53,138 nucleotides of DNA from CBDATB01 sp965199745 (GCA_965199745.1 CBDATB010000006.1:1-53138), one strand, 5' to 3'. Positions 17,536-27,372 are shown, numbered from the stretch's first letter. Notes: generated from the sequence alone by a model not told the origin. Numbers and translations are program-made.

Positions 17536-20500
17536 ATGAAAGTTCGTAAACCTAAAAAAGTTTATTGGCAGGGCATTGAGCAGCTTACTAATCCCACCGA
17601 ATTCGCCGAGAACAATCGGAATGAGTTCCCCAGTCCTCTGCCCCTGAAAGATGCTTTCGGTAATAATGAAAACAAAGACTTACAGTCTAACAGAAGAGAT
17701 TTTCTCAAACTCATGGGCTTTAGTGTAGCGGCTGTATCGCTGGCCGCCTGTGAAACTCCCGTAAAGAAAGCAATCCCTTACTTGAACAAACCCGAAGAAA
17801 TCGATCCGGGTATACCCAACTACTACGCTTCTACCTTTGTGGACGGTACTGATTTCTGCCCCGTAGTTGTGAAAACTTGTGAAGGAAGACCAATACTTTT
17901 ACAGGGAAACACCTTTTCTTCTATTACCAAAGGAAAAACCAGTGCCAGAGTGCAAGCCTCCATATTGTCATTGTACGATAATGAAAAAACGAAAAAACCC
18001 AGTAAAAGTAAAAGTATTATTGACTGGAATACTTTAGACAGCGAGGTGAGTACCTCACTTAAGGACATTAGCAACGCAGGCGGACAAATAAGAATTGTTA
18101 CGAATACCATTGTCAGCCCCTCTACCAAGCAAGTAATACAAGACTTTATACAGAGATATCCTACAACACAACACATTAGCTACGACCCACAGTCAGCCTA
18201 TGGTATATTAAAAGCCAATGAAATTGAGTTTGGTAGTGCCGTTATTCCTTCTTATGACTTTTCAAAAGCCGATGTAGTAGTCAGTATAGGAGCCGATTTT
18301 TTAGGTAACTGGCTATCGTCTATGGAATACTGCACACAGTTCTCGGGTGGACGAAAAGTAGGAAAAAATAAAAAAACCATGTCTCGGCACTTCCAGTTTG
18401 AAAGTATTCTTTCTCTCACAGGTGCTAATGCCGACTATCGAACTCCTATCAGGCCTTCGCTTGAAGGGTTGGTAATTATTAAATTATACAACTTAATAGC
18501 CTCGCGGTTTGGAAAAGAAACCTTAGCAGCACCTGATGTGTCTGTCGATAATTTTGAAAGAGCAGCACAGGCACTGCTGGTCAACCAAGGTAAAGCACTA
18601 GTTGTAGCAGGATCTAACGACATACAAATCCAAATGGTAGTCAACAGGCTCAATTACCTGCTGGGTGCTTACGATAATATTATCGACTTATCAAAGCCCG
18701 ATTACCAAAGACAAGGGAATGATGAACAAATGCACAGCTTTTCGCAAGACCTCAGCAACGGAAAAATAGATGCTGTTATATTCTATAATTGTAATCCTGT
18801 TTATAATTACCCAGGCAGCTCGCTCATTGAATCGGGTATTAAAAAAGCCAAATTGAGTATTGCCACAGCAGATCGGTTGGACGAAACAGCCAGTTTATGT
18901 ACCTACCATGCACCCGACTGCCATTTTCTCGAATCATGGGGCGATGCGGAAATTAAAAAAGGCTATCTCAGCCTGATACAACCTGCTATTTCACGAATTT
19001 TTGACACCAGACAAGGACAAGAATCCTTACTGAAATGGGCGGGAAAAGAAAGTAATATGTACGATTACGTAAAGGCCTACTGGAAAGAAAATTTTTTTGC
19101 AAGACAAGCTCAGTACGGAACTTTTGAAGATTTTTGGGTGAGGTCTTTACATAACGGCGTGTTAGAACTATCCAATACCAAAAACTACACGAGTATACAT
19201 GACAAAACACCTACTGAAGGCGACGAAATTGATTGGTCAGAAGTCTCTTCTCAGATAAGTCATGCAGAAGACCCAAAGTATGAAGGTTTGGAATTAATCA
19301 TGTATACCCATACGATTATGGGTAACGGAAACCAAGCTAACAATCCTATGTTACAGGAAACACCCGAGCCTATTTCCAAAGTATGTTGGGGGAATTTTAT
19401 ATCGGTTTCTCCACAAATAGCTCGTGAGCGGGGATTCACCTCCTTTGAAGTAGAAACGGATGTTGCTGTCATAAAAGTAAACAATCAGGAATACCAATTG
19501 CCCGTGATCGTACAGCCGGGGCAGGAAAAAAATACGATTGCTGTTTCGCTCGGATATGGAAGAAATAAAAAAAATGCCGGAAAAGTAGCTGCAGAAGCCG
19601 GAGGCATCAATGCTTTCCCACTATTGCTGATGAAGGGTCGCAGTTTAAGTAATGTCATTTCCTCGGGTGTGAGTATTGAACAAGCAGGTAGAAAAGAAAA
19701 TGTGGCACAAACACAGACGCACCACACCATTATGGATAGAGAAACTATTATCCAAGAAGCAACCTTATCAGAATACCTGAAAGACGAACAGGCAGGTAGA
19801 TATTTGCCTAAAATTTCAGGCTATAAAGGTAAAAGAAATCCTAATGATATATCCATATGGGACGTAGGATCAGATGGTTATCCCACATCCTCCGAAACAG
19901 GAGGGGAGTCGAAAAGCGAAAATAAAACTTGGAGAGATGTTTTAGGGTTAAAAGCTGACGAATACCAATACCCCCAGCACCACTGGGGAATGGCCATTGA
20001 TTTGAATACCTGCACGGGCTGCGCCGCGTGTGTAGTAGCCTGTAACCTGGAAAACAACGTACCAGTAGTAGGTAAACAAGAAGTGGTAAACAGAAGAGAA
20101 ATGCACTGGCTGAGAATTGATCGCTATTACAGCAATCCTCAGGGATTCAACGCCAAGAATACGCATTATACAGCATTGGAAAAACCCGATGATAATCCGG
20201 AAGTAGTCTTCCAGCCAATGATGTGCCAGCATTGCAATAATGCCCCTTGTGAAACAGTTTGCCCCGTAGCTGCAACCACCCACAGCTCAGAAGGTCTAAA
20301 TCAAATGACCTATAATCGCTGTGTGGGAACAAAATATTGTGCAAATAATTGCCCCTACAAAGTAAGAAGATTCAACTGGTTCAAATACAATAATAATAGT
20401 GATTTTGATTACCACATGAACAACGACTTGGGCAAAATGGTACTCAACCCCGATGTAACAGTGCGTTCAAGAGGCGTGATGGAAAAATGCTCTATGTGTG

Positions 20501-20757
20501 TGCAACGTATTCAGGCAGGCAAACTCAAAGCTAAAATAGAAAAGCGCCACTTAAAAGATGGTGATATTTCTACAGCTTGCACCACAGCCTGTTCGAGTGA
20601 TGCTATCGTTTTTGGGGATTTAAATGACAAAAATAGCAGGGTGAGAAAATTGCTCGAAAGCGAATTAGACGGAAGGGCATACAATGTATTGGAAGAAATT
20701 AATACCAACCCTAATATTTGGTATTTGACTAAAATTAGAAATAAAGATAAAACTTAG
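17536..20757 (+). CDS. actB: Alternative complex III subunit ActB, molybdopterin-oxidoreductase-like iron-sulfur protein
   Basis: ActB fuses a molybdopterin-oxidoreductase-fold domain (about residues 60-780) with a ferredoxin-like domain. A twin-arginine motif, NRRDFLKLMGFSVAAVSLAAC (Arg53-Arg54), directs folded export by Tat; the following Cys may be lipid-modified. Cysteine clusters begin at residue 826: CTGCAACVVAC, CQHCNNAPCETVC, CVGTKYCANNCPYKVRRFNW and CSMCVQRIQAG. These are the ligand sets for one 3Fe-4S and three 4Fe-4S clusters known in this family. Known ActB proteins carry no molybdenum cofactor. At 1073 residues it is full length, with no frameshift. It should relay electrons between quinol-binding ActC and the hemes of ActA/ActE. 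Confidence 0.94.
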   Translation: MKVRKPKKVYWQGIEQLTNPTEFAENNRNEFPSPLPLKDAFGNNENKDLQSNRRDFLKLMGFSVAAVSLAACETPVKKAIPYLNKPEEIDPGIPNYYASTFVDGTDFCPVVVKTCEGRPILLQGNTFSSITKGKTSARVQASILSLYDNEKTKKPSKSKSIIDWNTLDSEVSTSLKDISNAGGQIRIVTNTIVSPSTKQVIQDFIQRYPTTQHISYDPQSAYGILKANEIEFGSAVIPSYDFSKADVVVSIGADFLGNWLSSMEYCTQFSGGRKVGKNKKTMSRHFQFESILSLTGANADYRTPIRPSLEGLVIIKLYNLIASRFGKETLAAPDVSVDNFERAAQALLVNQGKALVVAGSNDIQIQMVVNRLNYLLGAYDNIIDLSKPDYQRQGNDEQMHSFSQDLSNGKIDAVIFYNCNPVYNYPGSSLIESGIKKAKLSIATADRLDETASLCTYHAPDCHFLESWGDAEIKKGYLSLIQPAISRIFDTRQGQESLLKWAGKESNMYDYVKAYWKENFFARQAQYGTFEDFWVRSLHNGVLELSNTKNYTSIHDKTPTEGDEIDWSEVSSQISHAEDPKYEGLELIMYTHTIMGNGNQANNPMLQETPEPISKVCWGNFISVSPQIARERGFTSFEVETDVAVIKVNNQEYQLPVIVQPGQEKNTIAVSLGYGRNKKNAGKVAAEAGGINAFPLLLMKGRSLSNVISSGVSIEQAGRKENVAQTQTHHTIMDRETIIQEATLSEYLKDEQAGRYLPKISGYKGKRNPNDISIWDVGSDGYPTSSETGGESKSENKTWRDVLGLKADEYQYPQHHWGMAIDLNTCTGCAACVVACNLENNVPVVGKQEVVNRREMHWLRIDRYYSNPQGFNAKNTHYTALEKPDDNPEVVFQPMMCQHCNNAPCETVCPVAATTHSSEGLNQMTYNRCVGTKYCANNCPYKVRRFNWFKYNNNSDFDYHMNNDLGKMVLNPDVTVRSRGVMEKCSMCVQRIQAGKLKAKIEKRHLKDGDISTACTTACSSDAIVFGDLNDKNSRVRKLLESELDGRAYNVLEEINTNPNIWYLTKIRNKDKT

Positions 20758-20884
20758 TACACTCTACTGGTTGATCTAAAAAATATTCGGCAGCCAGGCA
20801 ATCAAATCGGTTGGGATACTTGGCTTTTAGTACCCAAGGCTTTGTAGCCAATTCATCACTCAAGCACTTAACAAAATTTCATCT

Positions 20885-22315
20885 ATGCAAATCACTTCCA
20901 ACGTAAGAGAACCCCTAATAACAGGGGGAAAGACCTATCAGGATATTACAGAAGACATATGCCGCCCGATAGAACGCAAACCGCCAAAATCATGGTTGTT
21001 AGCAACCAGTATTGCTGTTATTGTGATGCTGGCCGGCGGGAAGTATTTAGGAGAAATGCTCTGGGAAGGCATCGGAAAATGGGGACTCAATAAAACGGTG
21101 CAGTGGGCTTGGGATATTACCAACTTTGTTTGGTGGGTAGGTATTGGTCATGCAGGCACACTTATTTCTGCCGTTTTACTGCTTTTCAGACAAAAATGGA
21201 GAACCTCTATCAACCGCGCAGCAGAAGCAATGACTATTTTTGCCGTTATCTGTGCTGCTCTTTGGCCCATCGTACACATGGGCAGACCATGGTTAGGCTA
21301 CTGGCCTTTGCCACTACCTAATACTTTTGGTTCGCTATGGGTAAATTTTAACTCGCCGCTGCTCTGGGATGTATTTGCCATTAGTACTTATTTCTCTGTA
21401 TCTCTATTGTTCTGGTTCATTGGCTTAGTACCCGACTTTGCTACTATTCGCGACCGCGCCACCTCCAAAATAAGCCGCCTGATTTACGGTATGCTGAGCT
21501 TAGGTTTTGACGGCTCTGCTAAAACTTGGATGCATTACGAATCGGTATCGCTCATTCTTGCTGGTTTATCCACACCGCTAGTACTTTCAGTACACACAAT
21601 CGTAAGCTTTGATTTTGCTACCTCTGTTATTCCGGGGTGGCACACCACGATATTTCCCCCTTATTTTGTTTCGGGGGCTATTTTTTCAGGTTTTGCTATG
21701 GTACTGACACTGATGCTCATTACCCGAAAAATATACAAACTAGAACACTATATCACTATGGAGCATATCGAAATGATGAATATCATCATTATCGTAACGG
21801 GTTCTATTGTAGGTATCGCTTATATTACTGAATTTTTCATTGCTTGGTATTCGCAAGTACCTTATGAGCAGTATGCTTTCGTAAACAGAATATTCGGCGA
21901 CTATTGGTGGGCTTATGCTTCTATGATGACCTGTAATGTTATTTCGCCACAGCTATTTTACATTAAAAAAGTACGTACCAGCATTGTAGCTACTTTTATT
22001 TTATCTATTATAGTAAATATCGGCATGTGGTTCGAACGATTCGTGATTATTGTTACCTCTTTGCACAGAGATTATTTGCCCTCGAGCTGGGTATACTTTA
22101 CACCGACTGTATACGACGTGATGTGTTATATATTTACCATTGGCTTGTTTTTTACTGCTTTCTTGTTATTTGCTAAGTTCTTTCCTGTCATTAATATGGC
22201 TGAAGTAAAAGCAATACTGAAAGAATCCGACTCAAAGGTATATAAAGGCAGAAGAACTATCTCCAATGATCTTGTACCCGAAGAAGACAGGGTACCAGCG
22301 AGTGAAATGGCTTGA
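20885..22315 (+). CDS. actC: Alternative complex III subunit ActC, NrfD/PsrC-type quinol-binding membrane protein
   Basis: This 476-residue protein of about ten transmembrane helices belongs to the NrfD/PsrC family. Family segments include VWWVGIGHAGTLISAVLLL, IVHMGRPWLGYW, and WHTTIFPPYFVSGAIFSGFA with conserved His. In alternative complex III this subunit holds the menaquinol oxidation site and may contribute to proton translocation. It follows actB by 127 bases and precedes actD by about 80, all on the plus strand. Confidence 0.94.
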   Translation: MQITSNVREPLITGGKTYQDITEDICRPIERKPPKSWLLATSIAVIVMLAGGKYLGEMLWEGIGKWGLNKTVQWAWDITNFVWWVGIGHAGTLISAVLLLFRQKWRTSINRAAEAMTIFAVICAALWPIVHMGRPWLGYWPLPLPNTFGSLWVNFNSPLLWDVFAISTYFSVSLLFWFIGLVPDFATIRDRATSKISRLIYGMLSLGFDGSAKTWMHYESVSLILAGLSTPLVLSVHTIVSFDFATSVIPGWHTTIFPPYFVSGAIFSGFAMVLTLMLITRKIYKLEHYITMEHIEMMNIIIIVTGSIVGIAYITEFFIAWYSQVPYEQYAFVNRIFGDYWWAYASMMTCNVISPQLFYIKKVRTSIVATFILSIIVNIGMWFERFVIIVTSLHRDYLPSSWVYFTPTVYDVMCYIFTIGLFFTAFLLFAKFFPVINMAEVKAILKESDSKVYKGRRTISNDLVPEEDRVPASEMA

Positions 22316-22394
22316 TAGCTCTGAGCATAAGTATCTGTTCGTTGTTGAAAGAAAATAAATTAAGTAATTACAAACTCTCTTGATACATAAGTAA

Positions 22395-23015
22395 ATGGAA
22401 GCGAATAAACATTTTGTCGTAGGCATTTTCGATGACCACGACATTCTATTGGAAGCAATTAAAAATATTAGAGACCAAGGTATCAAAATCTATGAAGTCT
22501 TTTCGCCCTATCCGGTGCATGGTGTAGAACATGCCTTGGGTTATAAACGCTCATGGATGCCGACAGCAGCTTTTGTGTTTGGCGTTGTAGGAACGTTGCT
22601 AGCAACCCTGATGCAAGTGTGGATGCTCGGTGTTGACTGGCCGATGATTATCGGCGGCAAACCCTATATTTCTATTCCTGACTTCATACCCGTAATTTTT
22701 GAATCTACCGTGCTACTGGCAGCCTTCGGCATGGGTTTTACCTTTTTTGGCACAAGAGACTTAAAACCGCACAAAGTACCCCGCATTTTTGACCGGCGCA
22801 GCACAGATAATAAGCATGTGATGGCGATAGATTTAGCTAAAAATACACAAACAGATGCCGAGAAGATAAAAGATATGCTGCAAGCAGTAGCAGCAGAAGA
22901 AGTTTATACAAAAGAATTTAGTGATGAAGAAAACAAAGGATCTTTCGTTAATTATTTAGTCGATTTATTTACTAATGGCGTAACCAGTTCAAGCCGCCCC
23001 TTGAACCAATTTTAG
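22395..23015 (+). CDS. actD: Alternative complex III subunit ActD (DUF3341)
   Basis: The 206-residue product begins with the DUF3341 pattern (VGIFDDHDILLEAIKNIRDQGIKIYEVFSPYPVHGVEHALG). Two transmembrane helices follow (MPTAAFVFGVVGTLLATLMQ and VIFESTVLLAAFGMGFTFF) and then a soluble tail. ActD is a membrane-anchored, non-cofactor subunit of alternative complex III. Position between actC and actE is the standard gene order. Confidence 0.93.
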   Translation: MEANKHFVVGIFDDHDILLEAIKNIRDQGIKIYEVFSPYPVHGVEHALGYKRSWMPTAAFVFGVVGTLLATLMQVWMLGVDWPMIIGGKPYISIPDFIPVIFESTVLLAAFGMGFTFFGTRDLKPHKVPRIFDRRSTDNKHVMAIDLAKNTQTDAEKIKDMLQAVAAEEVYTKEFSDEENKGSFVNYLVDLFTNGVTSSSRPLNQF

Positions 23016-23101
23016 TACGGCTCAAAAATAAGTACTTTAAAATATACAGGGATATGAGTAATTATTTTTCAAATTTCACTGCAATGTAGTCATTCTCTCT
23101 C

Positions 23102-23755
23102 ATGAAATACATTAATATACGATATTGGATAGTTGTCCTGATTTTTACTGGCTGCAAAGCTGGAGGTAACGATACAGGCGTAGAATACGCCCCACAAATG
23201 TACCATTCGGTTCCATACGAACCCCTCACCCAAATGATAGAGGCACCTGATGGAATTATTGGCTCATGGTATTACGTCCCAAATTCTACTCCTTATAATG
23301 ATTATGGTGGTAAACAACCCATGAATATGAGAGAGCCCGTAGCAGGTACTATTCCAAGACAAAACTACTCGATGCTAACCAACAAAAATACGGCAAGCAT
23401 AGACCAGCCTATTTTATATTATAACTTGCATAAAGACAGTGTCAATCAGGCGGATGCCTTGAAAAACCCACTACCAGAAACAGAAGCAGTTCTGGCAGAT
23501 GGTAAAGAACTTTATCTCTCTTATTGCACACACTGCCATGGAGAAAACGGTAACGGACAAGGCAAAGTAGGGCAAGTTTATGGAGGTGTAGCTAGCTATC
23601 AATCGAGGGCAGCACAAGAATGGACAGAAGGGCATATCTTTCACGTGATTACACATGGTATAAGAAGAATGTGGCCTCACGGCTCACAAGTAAACCCAGA
23701 AGAAAGGTGGAAAATAGTACGCTATGTAGAAAAGCTGCGAGATGAAGGAAAATAG
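23102..23755 (+). CDS. actE: Alternative complex III subunit ActE, monoheme cytochrome c lipoprotein
   Basis: The product opens with a lipoprotein signal ending in the lipobox IFTGC. It then has a segment typical of ActE (GSWYYVPNSTPYNDYGGKQP) and one c-type heme site, CTHCHGENGNGQG, with a likely axial Met in the later part (IRRMWPHG). The 217-residue length is usual. It should be tethered to the periplasmic face and pass electrons from complex III to an acceptor or terminal oxidase. It is followed by an unexpected YbjQ-like gene rather than directly by actF. Confidence 0.92.
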   Translation: MKYINIRYWIVVLIFTGCKAGGNDTGVEYAPQMYHSVPYEPLTQMIEAPDGIIGSWYYVPNSTPYNDYGGKQPMNMREPVAGTIPRQNYSMLTNKNTASIDQPILYYNLHKDSVNQADALKNPLPETEAVLADGKELYLSYCTHCHGENGNGQGKVGQVYGGVASYQSRAAQEWTEGHIFHVITHGIRRMWPHGSQVNPEERWKIVRYVEKLRDEGK

Positions 23756-23803
23756 ATTACATCATCAATAGCTACCCCTATTTAATTTCTAAATTTAGAA
23801 CAA

Positions 23804-24187
23804 ATGATTGTAACAACCACAGATTTAAAGCAAGAATATGAGATAATTGGTCCTGTTTATTTCCAAATTTCTTACAAAGGAGGTTCCTCGCGTGCCTTAT
23901 CAAAACTCACAGAGAAATACAGGAAGGAAATTGATGAGCTAAAAAAATATGGACAAACTTCCAACCGCGAGATGGACTGGGGTTTTCTCTATGGAGAGCT
24001 TTCGCTTGGAATGGAAAATAACTTTGATAAAGCATTCTTTGTTGCAGTCAAGGAAATTCAAACCAGAGCAAAACAAATAGGTGCAAATGCTATTATTGGG
24101 ATGAGGCAAGATATTGACATGGACACGAATGGCTTTTATAGCTTCTATTTACAGATGTACGGAACAGCCGTAAGGTTTAAAAAGTAA
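23804..24187 (+). CDS. YbjQ/UPF0145-like (heavy-metal-binding-domain) protein
   Basis: This 127-residue cytosolic protein matches the YbjQ/UPF0145 pattern: an early VTTTDLKQEYEIIGPVYFQISYKGG strand region, a charged helix, and the late segment AVKEIQTRAKQIGANAIIGMRQDID. The family forms small pentameric beta proteins with unproven function, often labelled heavy-metal-binding. Here it is inserted between actE (48 bases upstream) and actF (about 83 bases downstream) on the same strand, so it should be co-transcribed with complex III. Whether it assists assembly or merely rides along cannot be decided from sequence. Confidence 0.7.
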   Translation: MIVTTTDLKQEYEIIGPVYFQISYKGGSSRALSKLTEKYRKEIDELKKYGQTSNREMDWGFLYGELSLGMENNFDKAFFVAVKEIQTRAKQIGANAIIGMRQDIDMDTNGFYSFYLQMYGTAVRFKK

Positions 24188-24270
24188 AAAATATATTTCC
24201 TGCTCAGCACAAGCACAAAAAGTACCTATTTATAGAAAAAACTTTGATCATACAAATTAAAAAAACCTCA

Positions 24271-25602
24271 ATGGAAGTTAATGTTAATATCAATCAAGAA
24301 AAAAACTTTGCATTTAGTGTAAAAGCCAAAAAACAACTCGGAATATTATTTGCTTCGGGCCTACTATTATTAATAGTAGGCATTATATTTTCGGTGGGAA
24401 GCAGCCATGAATCTTCTCACACACTTTTAGAAGAAGGGCATCAAGAATTCGCCTCATTAAACGCAGTGTCCTCAGAAGGACACGGCAGTGGGCATGAAGC
24501 AGCAGGAGGCTCGTGGGTCAAAAGAATATGGGTAAATATGTGGATTAATAACATATTTTTTACGGGCTTGGCACTTATCGGCGTGTTTTTCGTAGCTATA
24601 CAATATGTATCTAATGCTGGGTGGTCGGCAAGTATTAAAAGAATACCAGAGTCATTTAGCCAATTTCTTCCTTTAGGTTTTATTTTGATGTTAACTGTAT
24701 TTGGTCTTGGCTACCACGACATATTCCACTGGACACATGAAGGCATCACCAACCCAGATTCTGAACACTACGATGAAATAATTGCCGGAAAAGCTGGCTT
24801 CTTGAATATACCTTTTTTTCTCGCTAGAATGATTATCTTTTTTCTAACTTGGATGATGATGGCGTGGTTTCTCAGAAAAGAATCTTTAAAAGAAGACTTA
24901 AACGGAGGAACTAAGCACTACCGCAAAATGATTCATATTTCCTTATTCTTTATTATTTTCTTTGCTGTTTCTTCATCTATATCGGCATGGGACTGGGTCA
25001 TGTCTATTGACACGCACTGGTTTAGTACTATGTTTGGCTGGTATGTATTTGCCAGTTGGTTTGTTGCTGGCTTGGCAGCTATTACTTATGCTGTTATTCA
25101 ACTGAAAGAAGCAGGTTACCTAAGTATTGTCAATGAAAATCACATACACGACTTAGGTAAGTTTGTTTTTGCCTTTAGTATATTTTGGGCTTACATCTGG
25201 TTTTCTCAGTTTTTGCTTATTTATTATGCCAATATCCCCGAAGAAACCATATACTTCCTCGAAAGACTCGAGAGTGATTATTACTTCAAGTTTATTATTG
25301 TTTTACTTATACTTAACTTCTTCTTCCCCTTTTTAGTATTAATGACTAGAGATGCTAAGAGAAAGGTCAGCATACTGAAAATTGTCTGCTTGGCAGTAGT
25401 GATAGGTCATTGGTTTGATTTTTATCAGATGATTACACCTGCTACACTCAACGAGCAAGGTGGACTAGGGGGCATTGAAATTGGTCTAGTACTTATTTAC
25501 GTTTCCGTATTTGCTTATATCGTGATGAATGCTCTGTCAAAAGTTGCGCTGATACCTAAAAACCACCCGTTGCTTCAGGAATCTATTCATCACCATATAT
25601 AA
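24271..25602 (+). CDS. actF: Alternative complex III subunit ActF, quinol:cytochrome c oxidoreductase membrane protein
   Basis: ActF is the second NrfD-like multi-helix subunit of alternative complex III. The 443-residue product has about ten transmembrane helices and family segments such as LTVFGLGYHDIFHWTHEG, ISAWDWVMSIDTHWFSTMFGWY, and VIGHWFDFYQMITPATL. The start at ATG 24271 (MEVNVNINQEKNF) is preferred over a TTG at 24244. A His-rich loop (SSHESSHTLLEEGHQEF) follows the first helix. In many Bacteroidota, cytochrome c oxidase genes follow actF; here a terminator and decayed genes follow, so the partner oxidase must be elsewhere. Confidence 0.92.
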   Translation: MEVNVNINQEKNFAFSVKAKKQLGILFASGLLLLIVGIIFSVGSSHESSHTLLEEGHQEFASLNAVSSEGHGSGHEAAGGSWVKRIWVNMWINNIFFTGLALIGVFFVAIQYVSNAGWSASIKRIPESFSQFLPLGFILMLTVFGLGYHDIFHWTHEGITNPDSEHYDEIIAGKAGFLNIPFFLARMIIFFLTWMMMAWFLRKESLKEDLNGGTKHYRKMIHISLFFIIFFAVSSSISAWDWVMSIDTHWFSTMFGWYVFASWFVAGLAAITYAVIQLKEAGYLSIVNENHIHDLGKFVFAFSIFWAYIWFSQFLLIYYANIPEETIYFLERLESDYYFKFIIVLLILNFFFPFLVLMTRDAKRKVSILKIVCLAVVIGHWFDFYQMITPATLNEQGGLGGIEIGLVLIYVSVFAYIVMNALSKVALIPKNHPLLQESIHHHI

Positions 25603-25647
25603 ATATTTAAAGTAGATTTTTTTAGAAAAAACAAAAAGTATTCTTTT

Positions 25648-25681
25648 GCCTTATAAGTTTAAATATTTGCAAGGCTTTTTC
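25648..25681 (+). terminator. Putative terminator of the act operon
   Basis: GCCTT at 25648-25652 can pair with AAGGC at 25671-25675, and TTTTT follows at once. It lies 46 bases after the actF stop. The stem is only five pairs with an 18-base loop, so it is a modest candidate. Confidence 0.5.
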
Positions 25682-25767
25682 TCTTCATGCTACAGATTAG
25701 CTGAGAGAAACACAGAAGTAACTATCCTTGCGTATCAACAAAAAAAAATTGGAAGTTCTATGTAAAA

Positions 25768-26363
25768 CTAGAAATTTATAGATGCCCCTAAACCAGTAAA
25801 AAAAAATATTTCCTCCACTGCCGTATAAAGATGCTTGTGCTTTGGCAAGCAGGTGAATCCTTTCTGTCAAGTAGTACTCAGTCACCAAGCCTATTATTCC
25901 ACCTACATCTCTTCGATCAAAAACTCTATATTCCAAAGTATAACCAGGATAAGAGAGATCGCCTACAAGCTCCGGTATTGTTTGAAAATGAACTTCATCA
26001 ATGACTAGCTCTTTTCTGATTCTATAACCTATACCACCTTTTAAGCTGAACTGGGCTTTTTTATACTAAATAATTTTTCCTGTACGCCTGCCGTGAAGTT
26101 GATAGTATTGTATTGAAAAGTATTAATCAGGTCGTTCGGATTAGTAGGATAGTTTTTAACATTAAGCATGCCTACTCGAACGAATAATTCACTCAGTTTA
26201 CCAATTTTTCTGCTATACGAAACTTCAAAGTAGCTACCCCATTTGGCAGTTTTTGTACTATATGCTCTATCATAAAATAATTCAAAGCTATTCTTATTAT
26301 TTTACCCATAGGCTTCTAGCCCATAAGAAAGAGCCATAAGGATATATATAATAATTTTTTCAT
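25768..26363 (-). pseudogene. Decayed outer-membrane beta-barrel protein
   Basis: From ATG 26363 the frame opens with a signal-peptide-like MKKLLYISLWLF, then breaks within about 15 codons. Joining frames recovers an outer-membrane barrel-like sequence: NSFELFYDRAYSTKTAKWGS, YFEVSYSRKIGKLSELFVRV, FSLKGGIGYRIRKELVIDEV, RIHLLAKAQASLYGSGGNIF and TGLGASINF at the end. Breaks are seen near 26325 (frame change), at an in-frame TAA (26304-26302), at an A6 coding-strand run (26062-26057), and at a T9 coding-strand run (25806-25798). Alternating aromatic/polar strands and a final aromatic residue fit an OMP-b-barrel protein. The number of lesions suggests a true pseudogene, although most lie in homopolymers. 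Confidence 0.6.
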
Positions 26364-26368
26364 AATCT

Positions 26369-26985
26369 TTATAATTTTAGGCCGAATCTTAGCTTGAAAC
26401 CTGTCATAGAACCATTATTAACAAAAATAAAAACATTATTATTAATAATATCAACACCTGTGATAAATCTATTTTTAAACACCCTTTCTACTCCTATAGA
26501 TATAGCCATTCCAAAAGATGAAGTGTTACCTATACCACTGTTATTAGTATTTACAAATCTTCTTAAAGACATTCCTGGTTCAGTAACAGCTTGAGAACCA
26601 CTAGGACCATTTCGTTACCAAATAAATAATAGACGCCTGTTGCCACTCTGAGCTGGCATTTTTTCCTGTTAAACATCTTGATACCAATTAGCAGGTTATT
26701 ATCTACCAAATAGGTGATCTGACTACCAGGAGCAAACTCTGAAGAACTTAAAAATAGTTGAGTGCTTAGTTGTGCATAAAATACTTTTGAAAATGCTCTT
26801 TTTACGTTTGTTCCCAAAAGGTAAGCAAAAGAATCTCCGTTTCCATTGAAGACTACTCCCAGAGGAGAAATTTCTGCCTGTGTGTACTTGTACGCTTTAT
26901 CTGCCTTTTTTTGGCTTTGTGCCTGAGAAATTGCTGTTGCTTGAATCATAGCAAACAACAGCAAATAGTAGATTATCTTTTTCAT
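26369..26985 (-). pseudogene. Outer-membrane beta-barrel-like protein, frameshifted
   Basis: ATG 26985 gives a signal peptide (KIIYYLLLFAMIQATAISQA) and then barrel-like strands (ISPLGVVFNGNGDSFAYLLG, KVFYAQLSTQLFLSSSEF, NLLIGIKMFNRKKCQLRVAT). After YYLFGNE the frame goes wrong at coding-strand AAA 26612-26610, where one base seems to be missing. The neighbouring frame continues as GPSGSQAVTEPGMSLRRFV and ends with GSMTGFKLRFGLKL at 26369. The joined length is about 205 residues. It is followed at once by a second decayed barrel gene, so the two may be an old paralogous pair. Function unknown. Confidence 0.6.
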
Positions 26986-27008
26986 TTTATTGTTGTATTC
27001 CGTTCCTA

Positions 27009-27179
27009 TCATTTATAGATCGTTAATAAATTATGATTCGGTGCGGTCTCAACTCCATTAATCAGAATTTTTTCAGTTCGAATTGAAGAATTAATGACCA
27101 AAGTTATTGTATCAACGGTGTTTTTATTCAATGAGAGGTAGTAGTCTCGATTTCCATCCGTTGATAAGAATCCTACCAT
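27009..27179 (-). CDS. Short hypothetical reading frame, possibly a gene remnant
   Basis: A 56-codon frame encodes MVGFLSTDGNRDYYLSLNKN and ends with NHNLLTIYK. Its in-frame extension upstream hits a stop within about 10 codons, and it has no signal peptide. It could be the C-terminal remnant of a larger protein belonging to the decayed barrel locus. No family is recognised. Confidence 0.25.
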   Translation of the reverse strand: MVGFLSTDGNRDYYLSLNKNTVDTITLVINSSIRTEKILINGVETAPNHNLLTIYK

Positions 27180-27372
27180 TTTCGAATCTCTCGACGGAAT
27201 GTAATGCTTATTTTTTATACTTAAATGTTAATAATTGTTCAGTAGTTTTTTAAGTATTTTCTGCTGCGAGGCAGCGAGGTAATATGTCTTACTTTCTTTC
27301 AGTTGATACTGTCCATTGTTTCTATATTGAGAAAAAAACAACTGCTTATCATTCATTACCCATCACTCGACC

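Noticed and set aside
25697..25936. Separate 79-codon minus-strand gene
   Set aside because: It is one fragment of the frameshifted barrel pseudogene 25768-26363, running past the true end in the wrong frame.
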